From positions 109,244-173,243 of the forward strand of contig KB302988.1 of NCBI GenBank assembly GCA_000328365.1: 64,000 nt of DNA, read 5' to 3'. The stretch comes from Capitella teleta (Eukaryota; Annelida; Polychaeta; Capitellidae). The translations under genes and the position numbers were made by a program. Every line of letters begins with the position of its first letter. Position 1 is the first letter of the stretch. Positions 36,796-49,400 of this stretch are shown one piece after another. The notes under the pieces were generated by a model, which saw only the letters and a list, made by a program, of their open reading frames with translations, had not been told where the DNA came from and did not search any database.

Positions 36796-38884
36796 TTACA
36801 ATGTCGTCGTCAAAATCATTTTTATCACCAACTTCATTATGCACCATCATAAATGAGTAGTTCATATTTGGCCTGTTTCCGCAGACGCAGAGCTGGATTT
36901 CGTGAACGTCTAAACTTTATACCGTTTTTATTTTGATTTATTCGAATGAAGCAATACATGACATGTGTCAAATTCGGATAAATCGTTATACACGGTAATA
37001 TTTGGTTTCTGATCTCTGTTAATCCTTTAAAATCGATAAATATAAGACACTTGTCTGACGCTCAATTTGATGACCTTTGACCTTTTGAGTAAAGCAGAAA
37101 TGACAAGATTTTATTTATCATGATGTTCATTCCCCACTTCGTACATTTATTGCATTTTTCTCATAACACATAAATTAAAGCCTAAAGTTTCTTTGACATT
37201 TGATATAAACATCAAATTCTGGTGGTGGTACGCATAATTACCGACTGAAAATCGAGGCGACGCCATCGTGCAGACGAGCTTTGCACTATTCTTTCGCGTG
37301 GTTTATATTAACGCATATGTGATCATAACGTCCAATGAACGGAGGCGTTATGAAATTGCTTTTTGAGACTTTAACATTAGGTGAATGGCGAGAGTGATAT
37401 CTGCTATTTGTTTATTGATACGCGTTATTTATACACGAATAAATCACGCAAATACACACAGCTGATGGCTGGGAGACTCACTGAGTGGTATAATATACAT
37501 TAACGAACTATTATAAGCTAGTAGAACACGGCATTATGGCATCAACGCGATCATATTATATGTTGCAACTGTGTCTGAAGTGCGCTGGGAATACATCCGT
37601 AAATGGTTTTCTATGCCTCGAATTTGATAAAAAATCACAGGCATTTGACTAAGATGGTCTCATACACTTTGTGTGAAATTCTGTTCCATAATAGTATTTT
37701 GAAAATATCTGTGCTCTTGTTTGCAAACGTTTAAACGTCAAAGATAACATTGTGCATGGACAGTGCGACTATCTAATATAATTAAATACTTCGAGTACCT
37801 CTATCGTTTATTGGTATGTATATATGTGAATTTCACACATTGTCAATATACAATTGTGTTGTCATACAACAAACATACATTTGAATCAGCAATACACAGG
37901 GTTAGTACAAGTACATTTATACGTTTATATTATATTTAATAAAATTCAGACAATTCTGAATTAATTGGCCGAGGTATAATTAAAAGCGACTTTGAAAGGC
38001 CAAACTGGACAAATTTCATGAACAGCATTGAGATTGCTGGACACCTATATATATTGACATATATAAAACATGATTTTATGAGAATATTTTATACACATAA
38101 AATAAATAATAAATATATTAATTAACATTGCATACCGCAACTGGCTTCGCTTCTATCGGTTCACACAGAGCATAATTGAGTTACTGTGTATAGAACATTA
38201 TTTAGTTTAGTTTCAGACCTTTGTCTATTTAATTAACGAGTAGGCCTAATTAGTGTTCATTGACAACAACACTTTGACGAACAAAAGATAACTCGCTGTT
38301 CAGACACGTAAGTTATAAATGTGCTGCACGTTACCATAATATTATTGTTTTAAATACATTGTAAAAGTTTGTAAAATGGTAATAATTGCTCTAATTATTA
38401 CCATTTCTATTATTTTATCTGAACCGCAAGGAATAAATATTCTTCATGTGCAGAAGATCAATAATTGTGAGTTCCAAGTCCCAAACTCAGTGGAACCAAC
38501 TCAGTCAACCGAATGTGCGAGAATAGTCTACGGGCAAACCAGATGGTTTGGTGACTTGGACAGCCAGAGGTTCATACTAATATAGATATGACACAAACCA
38601 TAAAAAAAGACAAAGTAATGCATTCAAGTGGAGCTTAATGTAGTACATCTGCTGTAATCATAATCCCTGATACCAATAAACCTGGTGGCCGAATCATAAT
38701 CTTCATAGCACTCAAATAATCTTATTTGTAAGGCCACGGCTCACTAATTCAAAGGCTCTCAACATTTATTACAAATTTTATTCCTGTAAAGATGAACAGA
38801 TGAAACTGACTGATTGCAAAAGAGAAAAACATAAAATAATAGAAGGTTAAAGCCAATAGCAGGAATATGACACACATAAAGACG

Positions 38885-39799
38885 TCACACGTTGAAGTTG
38901 AGACCTATGGGATCGTAGTACTTGCGAACGCATTCATCAACAAAGTCTACCTCATTTTGACTCATTACGTTCTTCCAATCCCCAATGATGCCTTTGCGTA
39001 CGAACTTGTCTACTTCGACCGTGGGCTTCCCATTTTGATCTACGTCTGCCGTTGCCATCGACCTTCGCATTACATCCATACTACACTGTTCCACAATGAA
39101 ATCAACGGCTTCTGCACCGAGAGAAATTTCCAGAAATTGCGCAACTCTTCGGATGACCTCAGCAGTGTCCTTCTTCATTTCTTCATACTTCACAACCAGG
39201 ACGTTGGGGAGATGCCTCGCCTGCCACCAGTCCCGAGCCATTTTGAACATATTTCCGCAAAGAAGACGATCCTGGCGAACCAGCTCAAAGAACTGGTGGA
39301 AATCTCCTGGGAACTTGATCGGATTTTTGCTGTAGTGATAGTAAAATGAGGTCAGAGTGTCTTTTGGTTCCCGCAACACAACAACCACCTTAAGCCCTTC
39401 CTGTTCAACCTTTTGCTTCATGAACTCATAGGGTAGATGAGTTTTGATGATCCTGGGCGCAGGAATGCTGTCACTCCGCTCTATAGCTCTTGGCACCTGA
39501 GGTAAATCAATCTCCAAATATGGAATAAACATGGAAACTTCGGAGCCCTTGGCCTCTGGGTGGAACTTTCGCATTTGTCGAATTATTTCACCCATCCAAT
39601 GTGTGCCTGTCAGCAGACACGAATGGATTCATTTACATGCATTTTGTTTAGGAATAAGCTGACCTGATTTTGGTGGTGTGGCGATCAGGACATCGGAAGG
39701 TCTGGTGTGCCAATCCTTCATCATGTCAATGTCGACCTTATTGGCAAAGCAGTACGTGATCCCTCGGTACACGTATTCACCAGGAAGACAAAAATCCAT
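38885..39799 (-). CDS. Cytosolic sulfotransferase (SULT-like), gene 3
   Basis: Exon 1 (39664-39799) and exon 2 (38885-39606) join through a 57-nt intron to 285 residues. Exon 1 begins MDFCLPGEYVYRG and ends in PPKSG; exon 2 opens with THWMGE, so the PAPS loop reads PPKSGTHW instead of PPKSGTTW as in genes 1 and 2. THW is a known natural variant in sulfotransferases, so activity is still expected. KTHLPYEF (catalytic His), LREPKDTLTSFYYHYSKN and RKGIIGDWKN are all present. The central block (HQFFELVRQDRLLCGN, ARDWWQARHLPNVLVVKYEE) is almost identical to gene 2, pointing to a recent tandem duplication on the same strand. Two AATAAA signals on the coding strand lie near 38765-38783. Confidence 0.93.
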
Positions 39800-40255
39800 A
39801 CTGGATCCTAATGGTCGAGTTTCGAATCTGACGAATTGTAGTAGTGTTGACACTTATCAATGAGTCTGTCACGACTGTCAGGATTGACTATCAGATAGAT
39901 CTTGATTGCTGCTATCTAATTGTCCAACACAGGGCAAAGTATCAGCATTGTGGCATGCATATTCATAGATAAAAATGCACGTTTTTTATTGTGACCGTGG
40001 ATTGTTAAATAATGAGTCAGCAGTAAAATCACATAACCCCTTCCCCCTTTTGATTCAGGATATATTTTAGCTCACCACAATAACCCAAACATATTATTCA
40101 GACCATCCACCTTCCCTCATTCTTAATATATTCCGATCATATATTTGCGAATAGCGAATCAGAGCAAACATGTATGAAAGAGATTTAATTAACTTTCGAG
40201 GAGAATAAATCTATAAAACATAAAGCATCACAGAAAGAGGATGGTTTGGTTCAAG

Positions 40256-41818
40256 TTAGTGGGATTTCAGTTTTGGTTGCACTGACGGTGTTTTCCTGCA
40301 CATTAATGACCAGCAGCAACTGACGACCAATGCCATGACAACGAGAATTAAGAGCAGTATGAGTCCGCAAAACGCCAGAACATCGAGCATCAAGAACTGA
40401 TACAATGGCATCTCAGTGGCGTACGTCTGCATGTGGTCGCCACCAAACTGAATGAGCTGTTGAATTGCAGAAACCGCTCGCTCAACTGGGGTTTCGGGAC
40501 GGTCGTGGAAGATCAGAGAAGCTTTGCTGATGTTCTCACGATAAGATGGGTTGTTTATCACCTCCTGAATTGCGCTGTTCAACTCATGAGGCTCGAATTT
40601 GGTGATGTCGACGACTACACCAAAGTCTTTGTGTGAAATGCGTCGTGCATTGTAGAATTGATCGCCATGCACTGGCATACCAACCATGGGGACCCCGTGA
40701 TAGACAGCATCGAATTGATCGTCATTGCTGCAGTGTGTTATGAAGACTTCGACATTAGGGTGAGGAAGGATGTCTTTCAGGGGCAGTTGGTCAGAGGTGA
40801 TGATGTTATCTGGAAGAGGAATACTCTCTGCGTTATCAAATAGCCAGATGACAGTCTGTGGCAGGCTCGCAAATGCGGTAAGGAGTTTAGTAGATATGTT
40901 TTTTGGGAGATGAATTGTTCCGAGAGACACGAGAATGATTCCATGTTCATTTGCGTCTTCAACTATTGAGCTCCACGGTTCGGTCAAAGGTCTGCCTGGC
41001 CCTGAAGCCAAGCCACCAGCTTCAATCATATTCGGCATGCGAGGTTTGGGGTAGTCAATTACCGGGTCAGTGCTCGTGATCCAGAGCTTTGTCTTACGAA
41101 TGATTTCATTGGCAGAAGAGATCGGTCCGTATTGACTATACGTTTCAAGTATCTCATTTGGTAATGGTGGTGCAAAACTATTAACGTGGAAGAATATATA
41201 CAAAAACATGTTCTGCACCCTTTCAACAAAAGAGAGCCTGTCTGTCATGGGAAGAATACTGAGTGGGACGAACGAGGGCAGCCAAGGGATGCGGACATGC
41301 CAAGGCTCAAGGCTATCTGCCAACGTCACCAACGGCACTCGCAGTCTATGGGGAATCAGGTACAAATACTTGCTGATCACAAAACCGCTCACTATAGCCA
41401 GATCGATACCAGCCTCTTCCAGCTCTCGCATAACCTCTTCATTATCCATCAGCACCGTCCGGGCTAACACCGGAAGTCTTTGAGCCGCCATCTCGTGAAT
41501 CCTGCTCACCTCCCCCGGATTCTTCAACGCAGTTTGTGTTGCGAAATCGTAGAACTCCAGGTCGTCAAACTTCAGCTGCTCTCCAGAGAAGAACACTGGG
41601 TGCTTATGAAGTCCGTGAAAGGTCTCGCTAAAGGGCGAGTTCTCGTTGAGGAGCCAGAAGACTTCATGGCCTTCGTTCACGAGTTCTTCAGCCAAGATGG
41701 TAAACTGTTCTTGATGACCTTTCACTTCCTCACATAACAATAAAACTCGAGCAGAATCCACCGTCGATATTACGACTAAGAATATGATTCCAAAAAGTGA
41801 CAATATGTTCGTCGACAT
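40256..41818 (-). CDS. UDP-glycosyltransferase (UGT family), intronless
   Basis: A 520-residue open frame from ATG 41818. The family transfers a sugar from a UDP-sugar to small lipophilic acceptors in the endoplasmic reticulum. Seen: signal peptide (STNILSLFGIIFLVVISTV), N-terminal acceptor half with His35 in KGHQEQF at the usual catalytic position, the C-terminal donor signature at 359-393 (FITHCSNDDQFDAVYHGVPM ... GDQFYNA), a transmembrane helix at about 474-502, and a short tail ending KLKSH, a KxKxx-type ER-retrieval signal. Odd: the donor motif usually reads FITHGGxxS/N; here GG is replaced by CS and the following SNG-like part is NDD. The catalytic aspartate site after IDLAIV is serine/glycine. 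The fold looks complete, but donor or activity may be altered. An upstream in-frame TTG start is not used. ATTAAA near 40181 is the only poly(A)-like signal seen. Confidence 0.92.
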   Translation of the reverse strand: MSTNILSLFGIIFLVVISTVDSARVLLLCEEVKGHQEQFTILAEELVNEGHEVFWLLNENSPFSETFHGLHKHPVFFSGEQLKFDDLEFYDFATQTALKNPGEVSRIHEMAAQRLPVLARTVLMDNEEVMRELEEAGIDLAIVSGFVISKYLYLIPHRLRVPLVTLADSLEPWHVRIPWLPSFVPLSILPMTDRLSFVERVQNMFLYIFFHVNSFAPPLPNEILETYSQYGPISSANEIIRKTKLWITSTDPVIDYPKPRMPNMIEAGGLASGPGRPLTEPWSSIVEDANEHGIILVSLGTIHLPKNISTKLLTAFASLPQTVIWLFDNAESIPLPDNIITSDQLPLKDILPHPNVEVFITHCSNDDQFDAVYHGVPMVGMPVHGDQFYNARRISHKDFGVVVDITKFEPHELNSAIQEVINNPSYRENISKASLIFHDRPETPVERAVSAIQQLIQFGGDHMQTYATEMPLYQFLMLDVLAFCGLILLLILVVMALVVSCCWSLMCRKTPSVQPKLKSH

Positions 41819-42394
41819 GGTTCCACTTTCTGTGTGTTTAGTGTATAATCTCAAAAGCAAATCTCGAAGTGAACTTTGAACCGTTTGAATAGAGAAGTAT
41901 CTTATCGCGGAGGTCAAAGTTCAATCATGACTAAACCGAGCAACACTGTGTTGCACAATATTATATAACAAACTGAGCTGTAAAAAAATAGCCATGCCTT
42001 ATCTATGCATATAATTAACCGCGTGTCAATCAGATTGCTCCAAACAGGGCATACTTATGGGCTGATGAGAGCATTCGTACGCTCAATCATAGAGTCTGTA
42101 TCGAATGTACTCTGGGTCTATTTCGGATTGAGTACGATAAGGTCACACACAGACATATACAATAACACTGCACTGAACAATTGTAATATGTGGATGGCTT
42201 ATCGATTAAGTGACCAAAGCGGGTCATCGGATCTTGTCGTCTGACGGTGATTAGCAATAATATTATGCTCGCATCCATCCTCCTTGTGGGCTCCTCCGAG
42301 TTTTGACCGTCAAATAAATCTGACTTGGCAACCCACGTCCAAGGGAGATAAACAACCCATTGTCTAACGAGCAGACGACGGCCACACATTCGGT

Positions 42395-42645
42395 CGGGGC
42401 CACAGGGGGTCTTACCAGTGGGCGATGGATACATGGAATGCCTATGCAGCCTTCTAGACAGTATATAATAATATCAAGGGAAGTCACTGATTTCTCATCA
42501 GAACAATAACAAAGCCTCGGAACCTACATTCCCCTCACGGGAGAGAGCTGAGGCTTCGGATCTGGCAAGATTATGAATAAATGAACCTGTAGACACCAAA
42601 AACTCCGCACGGCAGTGACTAATTAGTCATTAATTGCACAAAAAT
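42395..42645 (-). promoter_or_regulatory. Promoter/first-exon-like repeat, copy 2; candidate UGT promoter
   Basis: Read on the minus strand this block contains CTTGCCAGATCCGAAGCC, GAGAAATCAGTGACTTCCCT, a TATTATATA box (about 42462-42469), GTCTAGAAGGCTGCATAGGC and CCCACTG/GTAAGAC, a consensus splice donor with the exon side ending at 42416. The same order of elements is found at 3.2 kb and, inverted, at 43.0-43.26 kb. It lies 0.6 kb upstream of the UGT start codon on the same strand, and a CAG acceptor is available at 41830-41832. I infer a TATA promoter with a short non-coding first exon for the UGT gene. A dispersed repeat without promoter role is the alternative. Confidence 0.45.
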
Positions 42646-42943
42646 GCTTCCATTTCCAAAACGACTACCAACGGGCACGATCGCTGCAGCATTCGACCTT
42701 CACCTTAACAAGCCGCTCAGTGATTGATCAATAATAGTCCAGCTGAGAAATGCAATTGAAATTAATCAAAGCATTCACTCGATAGAGATCAGTCCAGCAG
42801 TACGATTCTATAAATTATTGGATGCATATAACAGTATTCAGATAATTTTATAGTTCGTAATACTGGTTATAAATTCTAAAGTTATTAGATAGATAACACA
42901 ACATGTTGTGAGGTATATAAAACGATTCTAAACATATACACCA

Positions 42944-42993
42944 NNNNNNNNNNNNNNNNNNNNNNNNNNNNNNNNNNNNNNNNNNNNNNNNNN
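42944..42993. other. Scaffold gap (50 N)
   Basis: 50 undetermined bases at the centre of the long inverted repeat formed by the two promoter-like copies. Such palindromes are a common cause of assembly breaks. Confidence 0.95.
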
Positions 42994-43004
42994 TTGCACT
43001 GATT

Positions 43005-43262
43005 GGATTTTTGGCCAATTAATTAGTCATTAGGCGTTGCCGTACGAGATTATTGGTGTCAATCGTTTCATTTATTGGTGATCTTGCCAGATCCGAAGTT
43101 TCGACTCCGTCTTTTGAAGAGAAGATTGCTTTCGAGGCAAGCGTCCTAAGATTGACAGGAATCAGTGACTTCCCTTGATATTATATATATAGACAGAAAA
43201 CATTCACTGCATTGAGTTTTGTCCACATCTGCTCGCTCACTGGTAAGACTCCCTGTGGTCGG
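43005..43262 (+). promoter_or_regulatory. Promoter/first-exon-like repeat, copy 3, facing right
   Basis: Mirror partner of copy 2. On the plus strand: TTAATTAGTCATTAGGC, GATCTTGCCAGATCCGAAG, AATCAGTGACTTCCCTTGAT, a TATATATAT box at about 43181-43190, then 50 bases to CTCACTG/GTAAGAC, with the exon side ending at 43242. The recognised plus-strand gene downstream is the methyltransferase at 46457, 3.2 kb away; whether it is driven from here is unknown. Confidence 0.45.
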
Positions 43263-43269
43263 GGCAGCC

Positions 43270-46200
43270 AACTGGGTGTTACAGAATGAGATATATACCT
43301 TTATCAGCGCTTCTATGCTTTGCAGCCATAAAGGCCCGCATGCCAATCAAAAGACCCACAAGGGTGAGAATCATAACGTATTCGCGATGGTTCTGGTCGT
43401 CCTCGACTCCACGTGAGCAGAGGATTATGAAATATTTGACGGCTGCTGACTTCTTAACGTAATTTATATGCCAAGTTACACTACGTCTCCTATCGATGTC
43501 CAGGTGAGACGATTAATCGAGATTCGAGCGAATTCAGTGGAAATAATGACTTCTGTTAGTTTTGAAACATGGCGGAGGATTTATAGTCGAAGGATAGATG
43601 CCTCTTTTTACAGATATATATTCAGGCATCATACCGGATATGAGTTCATTACCAGCGGATCAAAATGATTATAAAAAATTCAAAATGTCGCTTTCTTTCC
43701 GAAATTATGATCTCACAGGTGATAAATGGTTGTCTGTGGTAATAACGTAATAATAAAATAACATTAACTTATATTTTAATTCGCCGATCCATCGCTTAAA
43801 AAAATTAACAAAAAATCTTGTTTTAGCTGATCTACGAACACGCCACTCATAAGTATGACTGTGCAAAATGCACACAAGAAAGAATAACAAACTATGAAAA
43901 TAAACCACGAAAAAAAATCGTTTGATAAAATTGGCTCCAAAGCCAGGAATCATGGCCAATTTATCATCGGCAAATCGACAACAGCAGAACAAACAAAATC
44001 GAAATGCTTGTGTTAAATAGTATTGCCCGGTGGCAAAAAAGGATAAATATCCACCGTTATCATGTCCTGTACAGAAATCGACTTTTTTTGGAACCGGTAT
44101 CCACAGAGCCGAAGCAGAGGTACTCAGTCAGTATGACCACATCTCAAAATAGGTCATAAGATGGTGTCACACAAATCTTAAATCATTCACTGATTGCAAA
44201 TCCAGTTCATCGCTCCGGGACGAATTCGCTCCGAAGCTTTTTGCCGACGTATTCGGGATTTTCTTCTGGAACATTTCCTGTCCCTGTCTCTTGTCTTCGA
44301 ACTTCCTGGCTGGCATGAATAGTTTGTTTTGAACTCTGACCCGAGTTCTGCTGTTTGCACTTCCCATGTCCCGCTAAAGTCCAAATCGAAATCCCAGCCG
44401 ATCCCGCAGTTGTCAACTATGCTATCAAAATAACGCGTTAAATGAAGCACGGCAGCGGTTATGCCTCATTTTATGACTACGTACGAACCGATTAGGTAAA
44501 TACTATAAATCCGTTGTTGAGCTGGTTGGAAACTCTCTAAACATGCACTATGTGCACTGGCCAATATTAAGCTGTATGCCAGCAATACCAATACAAATAT
44601 GCCCTATAAATTATTGTATTATACGTACATTATTACAATATTTGATATATATCCACACAAAAGCATATATCATTTACAGCGATGAACCAGCTTGCAAGGT
44701 TCGACTGTAGGATAATCGGATTCATGGCCTGACGCTGATTTTACGTGGAATGCATATTACGATTCGTCAGACGCGAGTTTCACTGATTACCGGTTCGTGT
44801 AACAAATATCGGTCATTCGCAAGTATGAAAAGTGTCTGACATTATGTGATTTGTGAGTTATTACGTAATCGCATTAAAATGTTTGATGGCTCTTCTGGCT
44901 TCTGAACAGTCTAAAAATACGATTATTTTTCTTCACGATCGCTAATCTTTGAGGCAGTTTAAGTCCCCCAAGGACCCGACAAGAGCATGCCAACGATGCG
45001 CGCCTTTATCCCGGTAACCAGCCCTTAAGCCTTTCGTGTTGTCACTGCATACTGCATTTGCGAAGAATTTGAGCAGCGCATACTAATGAAATTATACTTA
45101 TAGGACTCTATAGTTATACGAAGAGAGCGCGTAAATTTTTCTGCGGCTTGCTTGATATTATAGTGGCGGATTTGGTATATACTTATGAGGTCTTTGCTAA
45201 TAGTATCATTTGTGATGGAGGACATTTTATAAGGGAAACTATGGCTATTTAAGTGTATAAAAGTGATTATAAAAAGTATGGGACGTTTCAGAAATAAGTC
45301 AAATTGGTCAGTCGATAAACAATATTAAATACTTGTTTCGATCAATGTTATTTCTGAGCAAATTCGATTGCACACATAAAACAAATGTATGACAAGACTT
45401 GATATCCCATCATTTTTCATTAATACAGCTACAATTGGTAATTAAGGATATAATGCTCGATTTTTATGTGCAATTGCGATCGAGAACTAGACAGGATAAA
45501 ATGAATACATTATAGCGAATTCCTCGCATGTGTCACAAGTTTTTATTTGCATAATTTAATATTGTAAATATTATAACATAATTTCAATCATTTTAATTAT
45601 ATACTCTTTCACGTATTACACGATTTTTATTTTTTATTTATTTATTTTTTAAATTGACGTAGTGACTCCAATACTACATCAATTATGCACTAGTTGGATG
45701 GTAAGCTCCAAGCTCGTAATAACGAAGACTCAACCAATCACTTCATATTGGCTTTAATTTACCTTCAGCAAAATATTCCAAGTAGCGTCAATATACAGCA
45801 TCATACATACAGTTTTGCAAAGAGTATTTTGGGGTGTGGTTCGCACAGGACGAGTGAGCACGAGAGAGAGAGGTGTAGAGATGTGAAGGAATGGAGGCGT
45901 AGAGGATGAGTGTTCATGGAAAATATTCCTGTCTTATATACTAGAACCATGGATGTGGGGCATCCTGTGTTTCTAATAGGAAATGCAGTAGATCGATGCC
46001 TTCCAAGTATTTGCTATCTGACAGTGATGGATGCGCTTGCTCTCCGGTTCTTTGTTCTCGGCGAACTTCTGACCGCCAGTATTCGCTAATTGCATCATGG
46101 TCTTCTGACCTCTCGGTCAGTATTTGCTGATTGCCTCTGGAGAGATGGAAGCAATCCCGTGCACGCTCTGCCCGAAGGTTTATACATGCGTAGGTAGAAT

Positions 46201-46450
46201 TTATATAATCATAATTACATATGCTATAATGAAACAGCGTGTGAAGTAGTTAGAAGCATCCACGTAATCTTAACAGAAATTCGCAAAAAACCCCGATATT
46301 TACGGAATATAGACATAGCAAACTGCGACAGATGCGTTGGACTAAGCTTTAGTAAACGCAGCAAGAGCAAACAAATCACTTACTCTCATCAGATATTTCG
46401 ATAATTCAAACAGTTCAGCCTGTTACCCCCGGAATAAGCGCAATCACAAT
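43270..46450. other. Intergenic, no gene recognised
   Basis: AT-rich DNA upstream of the methyltransferase gene. Frames at 43705-43992 and 44187-44450 (both -) show no family motif. Could include a long 5' UTR intron if the promoter-like block at 43.2 kb serves the downstream gene. Confidence 0.4.
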
Positions 46451-46456
46451 TACTTA

Positions 46457-49400
46457 ATGAAGAGCCACGAATCAGGCATGATGCTCGCCATGTACAGGCA
46501 TTCTAGGAAAGTCAGCATTCTGAAAGATGTCTTCATCATATTCGGCATCAGTTGCATAATAGCATTGCAGATACTGCGCATGCCCGATAATGAATCGGAA
46601 AAGGGAGCAGGATTCGTCACTCACCGGATATCACGTGATGAGCATGTGCACCGAGAAGAGGCTCAAACTGGAAGGTCAGATGAGGTGGTGATGAGGGAAG
46701 ATCTGCTCATGAATGAAATCACGCTCACAGCGAGTGAGCCTGTCGCGATTGAAAAACCAAAAGGCGTGATCAAAACATCGAAAGTGCAGTATGATGTGAG
46801 TTTGAATTGCATTGCTCACGAAATCAATAGCATCAATTTAATGCCAGAGAAACTATTGCACTGGTGGCTAATTTCTGTGGTTGATCTAAAAATACTTTTG
46901 AAACAGATCTGTGCTTAAAATAAATAGTGCAATACCGCTTATCCTGCATTGCAGATCGATGACACAGCAGAGAAACTCCTGCTCTATCCGAGAACTAAGG
47001 TGGTACTGAGTGCAAATTCTTCTCTGGAGAAACAACAGAAAGGATTCTACAGGTGTGCTTGAGTACTAGAAAAGGATAAAACTGGAGATATCGGTAATTT
47101 ATTACTGACCCTCCGGATATCCGATATCTTTCGCTCTCATATATTAGTAAGTGCATCACTAATAAACACCTTCTCTTCAGCTACATTGAAGCCCCGGACG
47201 CCCACTGCAGGAACGTATCACGAATGGGCAACTTAGCCGATGGCGGTTGGAACATTTGCCAAGTAGCACCATACAACCTGAAGAAGGACAATTGCCTCGT
47301 CTACTCATTTGGGTAGGAGGCCTCGCATGATTATCTACACTTATGCATGCTTTCTTTAACATTCAGTATCAACAATGAATGGTCTTTCGATGACGCCGTT
47401 GCCGACACCTACGGATGTGAGGTGAAGTCGTTCGATCCGAGGTCAGTAGGTACATTAATGGAAGGTGTCCATCACGGAATTTCAATGTCAGCATGGATGT
47501 CGGGGATCACAAACGCGGAAGTTTAATTTCGTTTTACGCCGTGGGATTGTCCGGTCGCAATCACGTTGACCATCGCAAGTGGCGCATGCGCACTCTAGGG
47601 TCCATCCTTTCGGACATTGGAGATGAAGGCGTAAGTTGATGTCTCCCGTCACCTTTGTTCAACGGCGAATTGCACATTTCTATAATTTTGTAAAATCAAA
47701 ATTCGAACAAGGGAAAGGAAACTATGATGTTTCTAATTTTATTTTTGCTGTATTCTAGCCTACAGCGTGTGATTAAAACAGGACAGGACTTATTACAAAC
47801 TAATTGTTATAATTACATTATGACAGAAAGTCATCGATTACCTGAAAATGGACATTGAATATTCGGAATGGACAGCGATGGAGGCTATGTTTGATGAAGG
47901 AGTCATGGATAACATCAAACAAATTGCATTCGAACTGCATATTCCAGTTGACTCCCAAAGGGCCAGGTTTGTAAATTCCGTTTCTCAAATGGCTATCTTC
48001 CCATAAGTCTATGTATTGTTTGCTAAGCCGAACCTATACCATTTTAAAGGCAAATTTTGGAAACTATACCTTTATTTCCCCATGCAATATTAAGCAATAA
48101 ATTGAACTTGCAGTCATTATGAGAAGTGGGCGCTGCTTGAAAGATTGGCGTCCCTAGGGTTCAAGAAGTGGGACGTTGAACACAACACGTACAGGTCAGA
48201 TACGGTCAAATCAAAGGAAATACAATATCGCATCTACTAAAAATTTCAGATTGTTTCCCAGTGTGACAGGAGAATACAAAATATTCTGTTGCACTAATAT
48301 TTATTACATCAATACAAGATTTCTAGCCCAAAGGTTCGTATCAACAGAAGCTACAGGATAATCATAAATCTATTGACATGTGTTCATTTTTTCATGATAT
48401 AGAAATCAAGACAAGATAACCTCCGTGGATGATCCTAATAAGGCTGTGTTATCTGGAGACAAATTCGCCGAAATGAATATCAAAAACGGTGCTGACATGA
48501 AAACAGCTGAAAATATTTACTTCCAGTGAGTCGAAGTGTGAGGTTCATATGAAACATATCAGTAAACTTATCTTTGGGTTGAGATAAAAATAATAATAAA
48601 GAGCACCAGACATTGCTCATCAGAGATGTGAATTGCAGCTTTATTTTTCAGAGCACTGACGAATATTCAAGCAACGTGTCCGTTGTCGGTGCTGCGAAAC
48701 CACTGGGACCTGAATGAATGGGATTTGTGTGAAGCAGGGAAATTCTACACAAACGGAACACTGAATCCATGCCTCGTCTATTTATTTGAGTACGTTCACA
48801 AATTTAAGATGAAATTGGCATGAATTATTTAAAATAAACAGGACAGCAGAGCCGTCTATCTTTCTGGGAACAGTCCAGAGAGCCCTGATGTGTGAATACA
48901 AGAAGTTAGTTTACAGGTTTGTAAATTTGAGACCTTGCCCATCATGAAAATGACGGTGTTTATTCCACAGTGAAAGAGTGGTTACATCGGATACCATGCA
49001 CGCGCCATACCATCACTATAGTCATGGCTACCAGAAACAATCAGAGAAACCATACCCAGGAAAATATCCATTCGTTCTCTCTGAATTCATGAGATTTAAT
49101 TCGCATTTGGAGGTATGCGATCTATTTCATTCGGTATGTTTTCACTGGTTGTGATTCAACAGAGAGAAATTGATATCATCCATATCGATGTTGATACCCT
49201 GGGTTGGGAGTTAGTGGATGCTCTCCTCAAGGATGGACACTTCCTCAAGGTCAAACAGATAATTATGAGGGTATACAACAAAGAAGAAGATAAACAAGCG
49301 GACATGACTGAGTATCTACGCATCCTAAAGGCGCTCTACAGGGCTGGCTTCCTCAAATGGAAAACTCACTCTTGCAAGTTCACCGAATACAAGTCAAGGT

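Larger units (their letters stand above)
34840..38760. other. Intergenic spacer between sulfotransferase genes 2 and 3
   Basis: AT-rich, no gene recognised. Holds a two-copy tandem repeat at 36.1-36.4 kb and MITE copy B at 36.5-36.8 kb. No sulfotransferase remnant was found here by eye. Confidence 0.55.

Noticed and set aside
44187-44450. Overlapping minus-strand frames rich in R, K and S
   Set aside because: Three frames are open over the same stretch, none with family motifs; probably chance in a less AT-rich patch.
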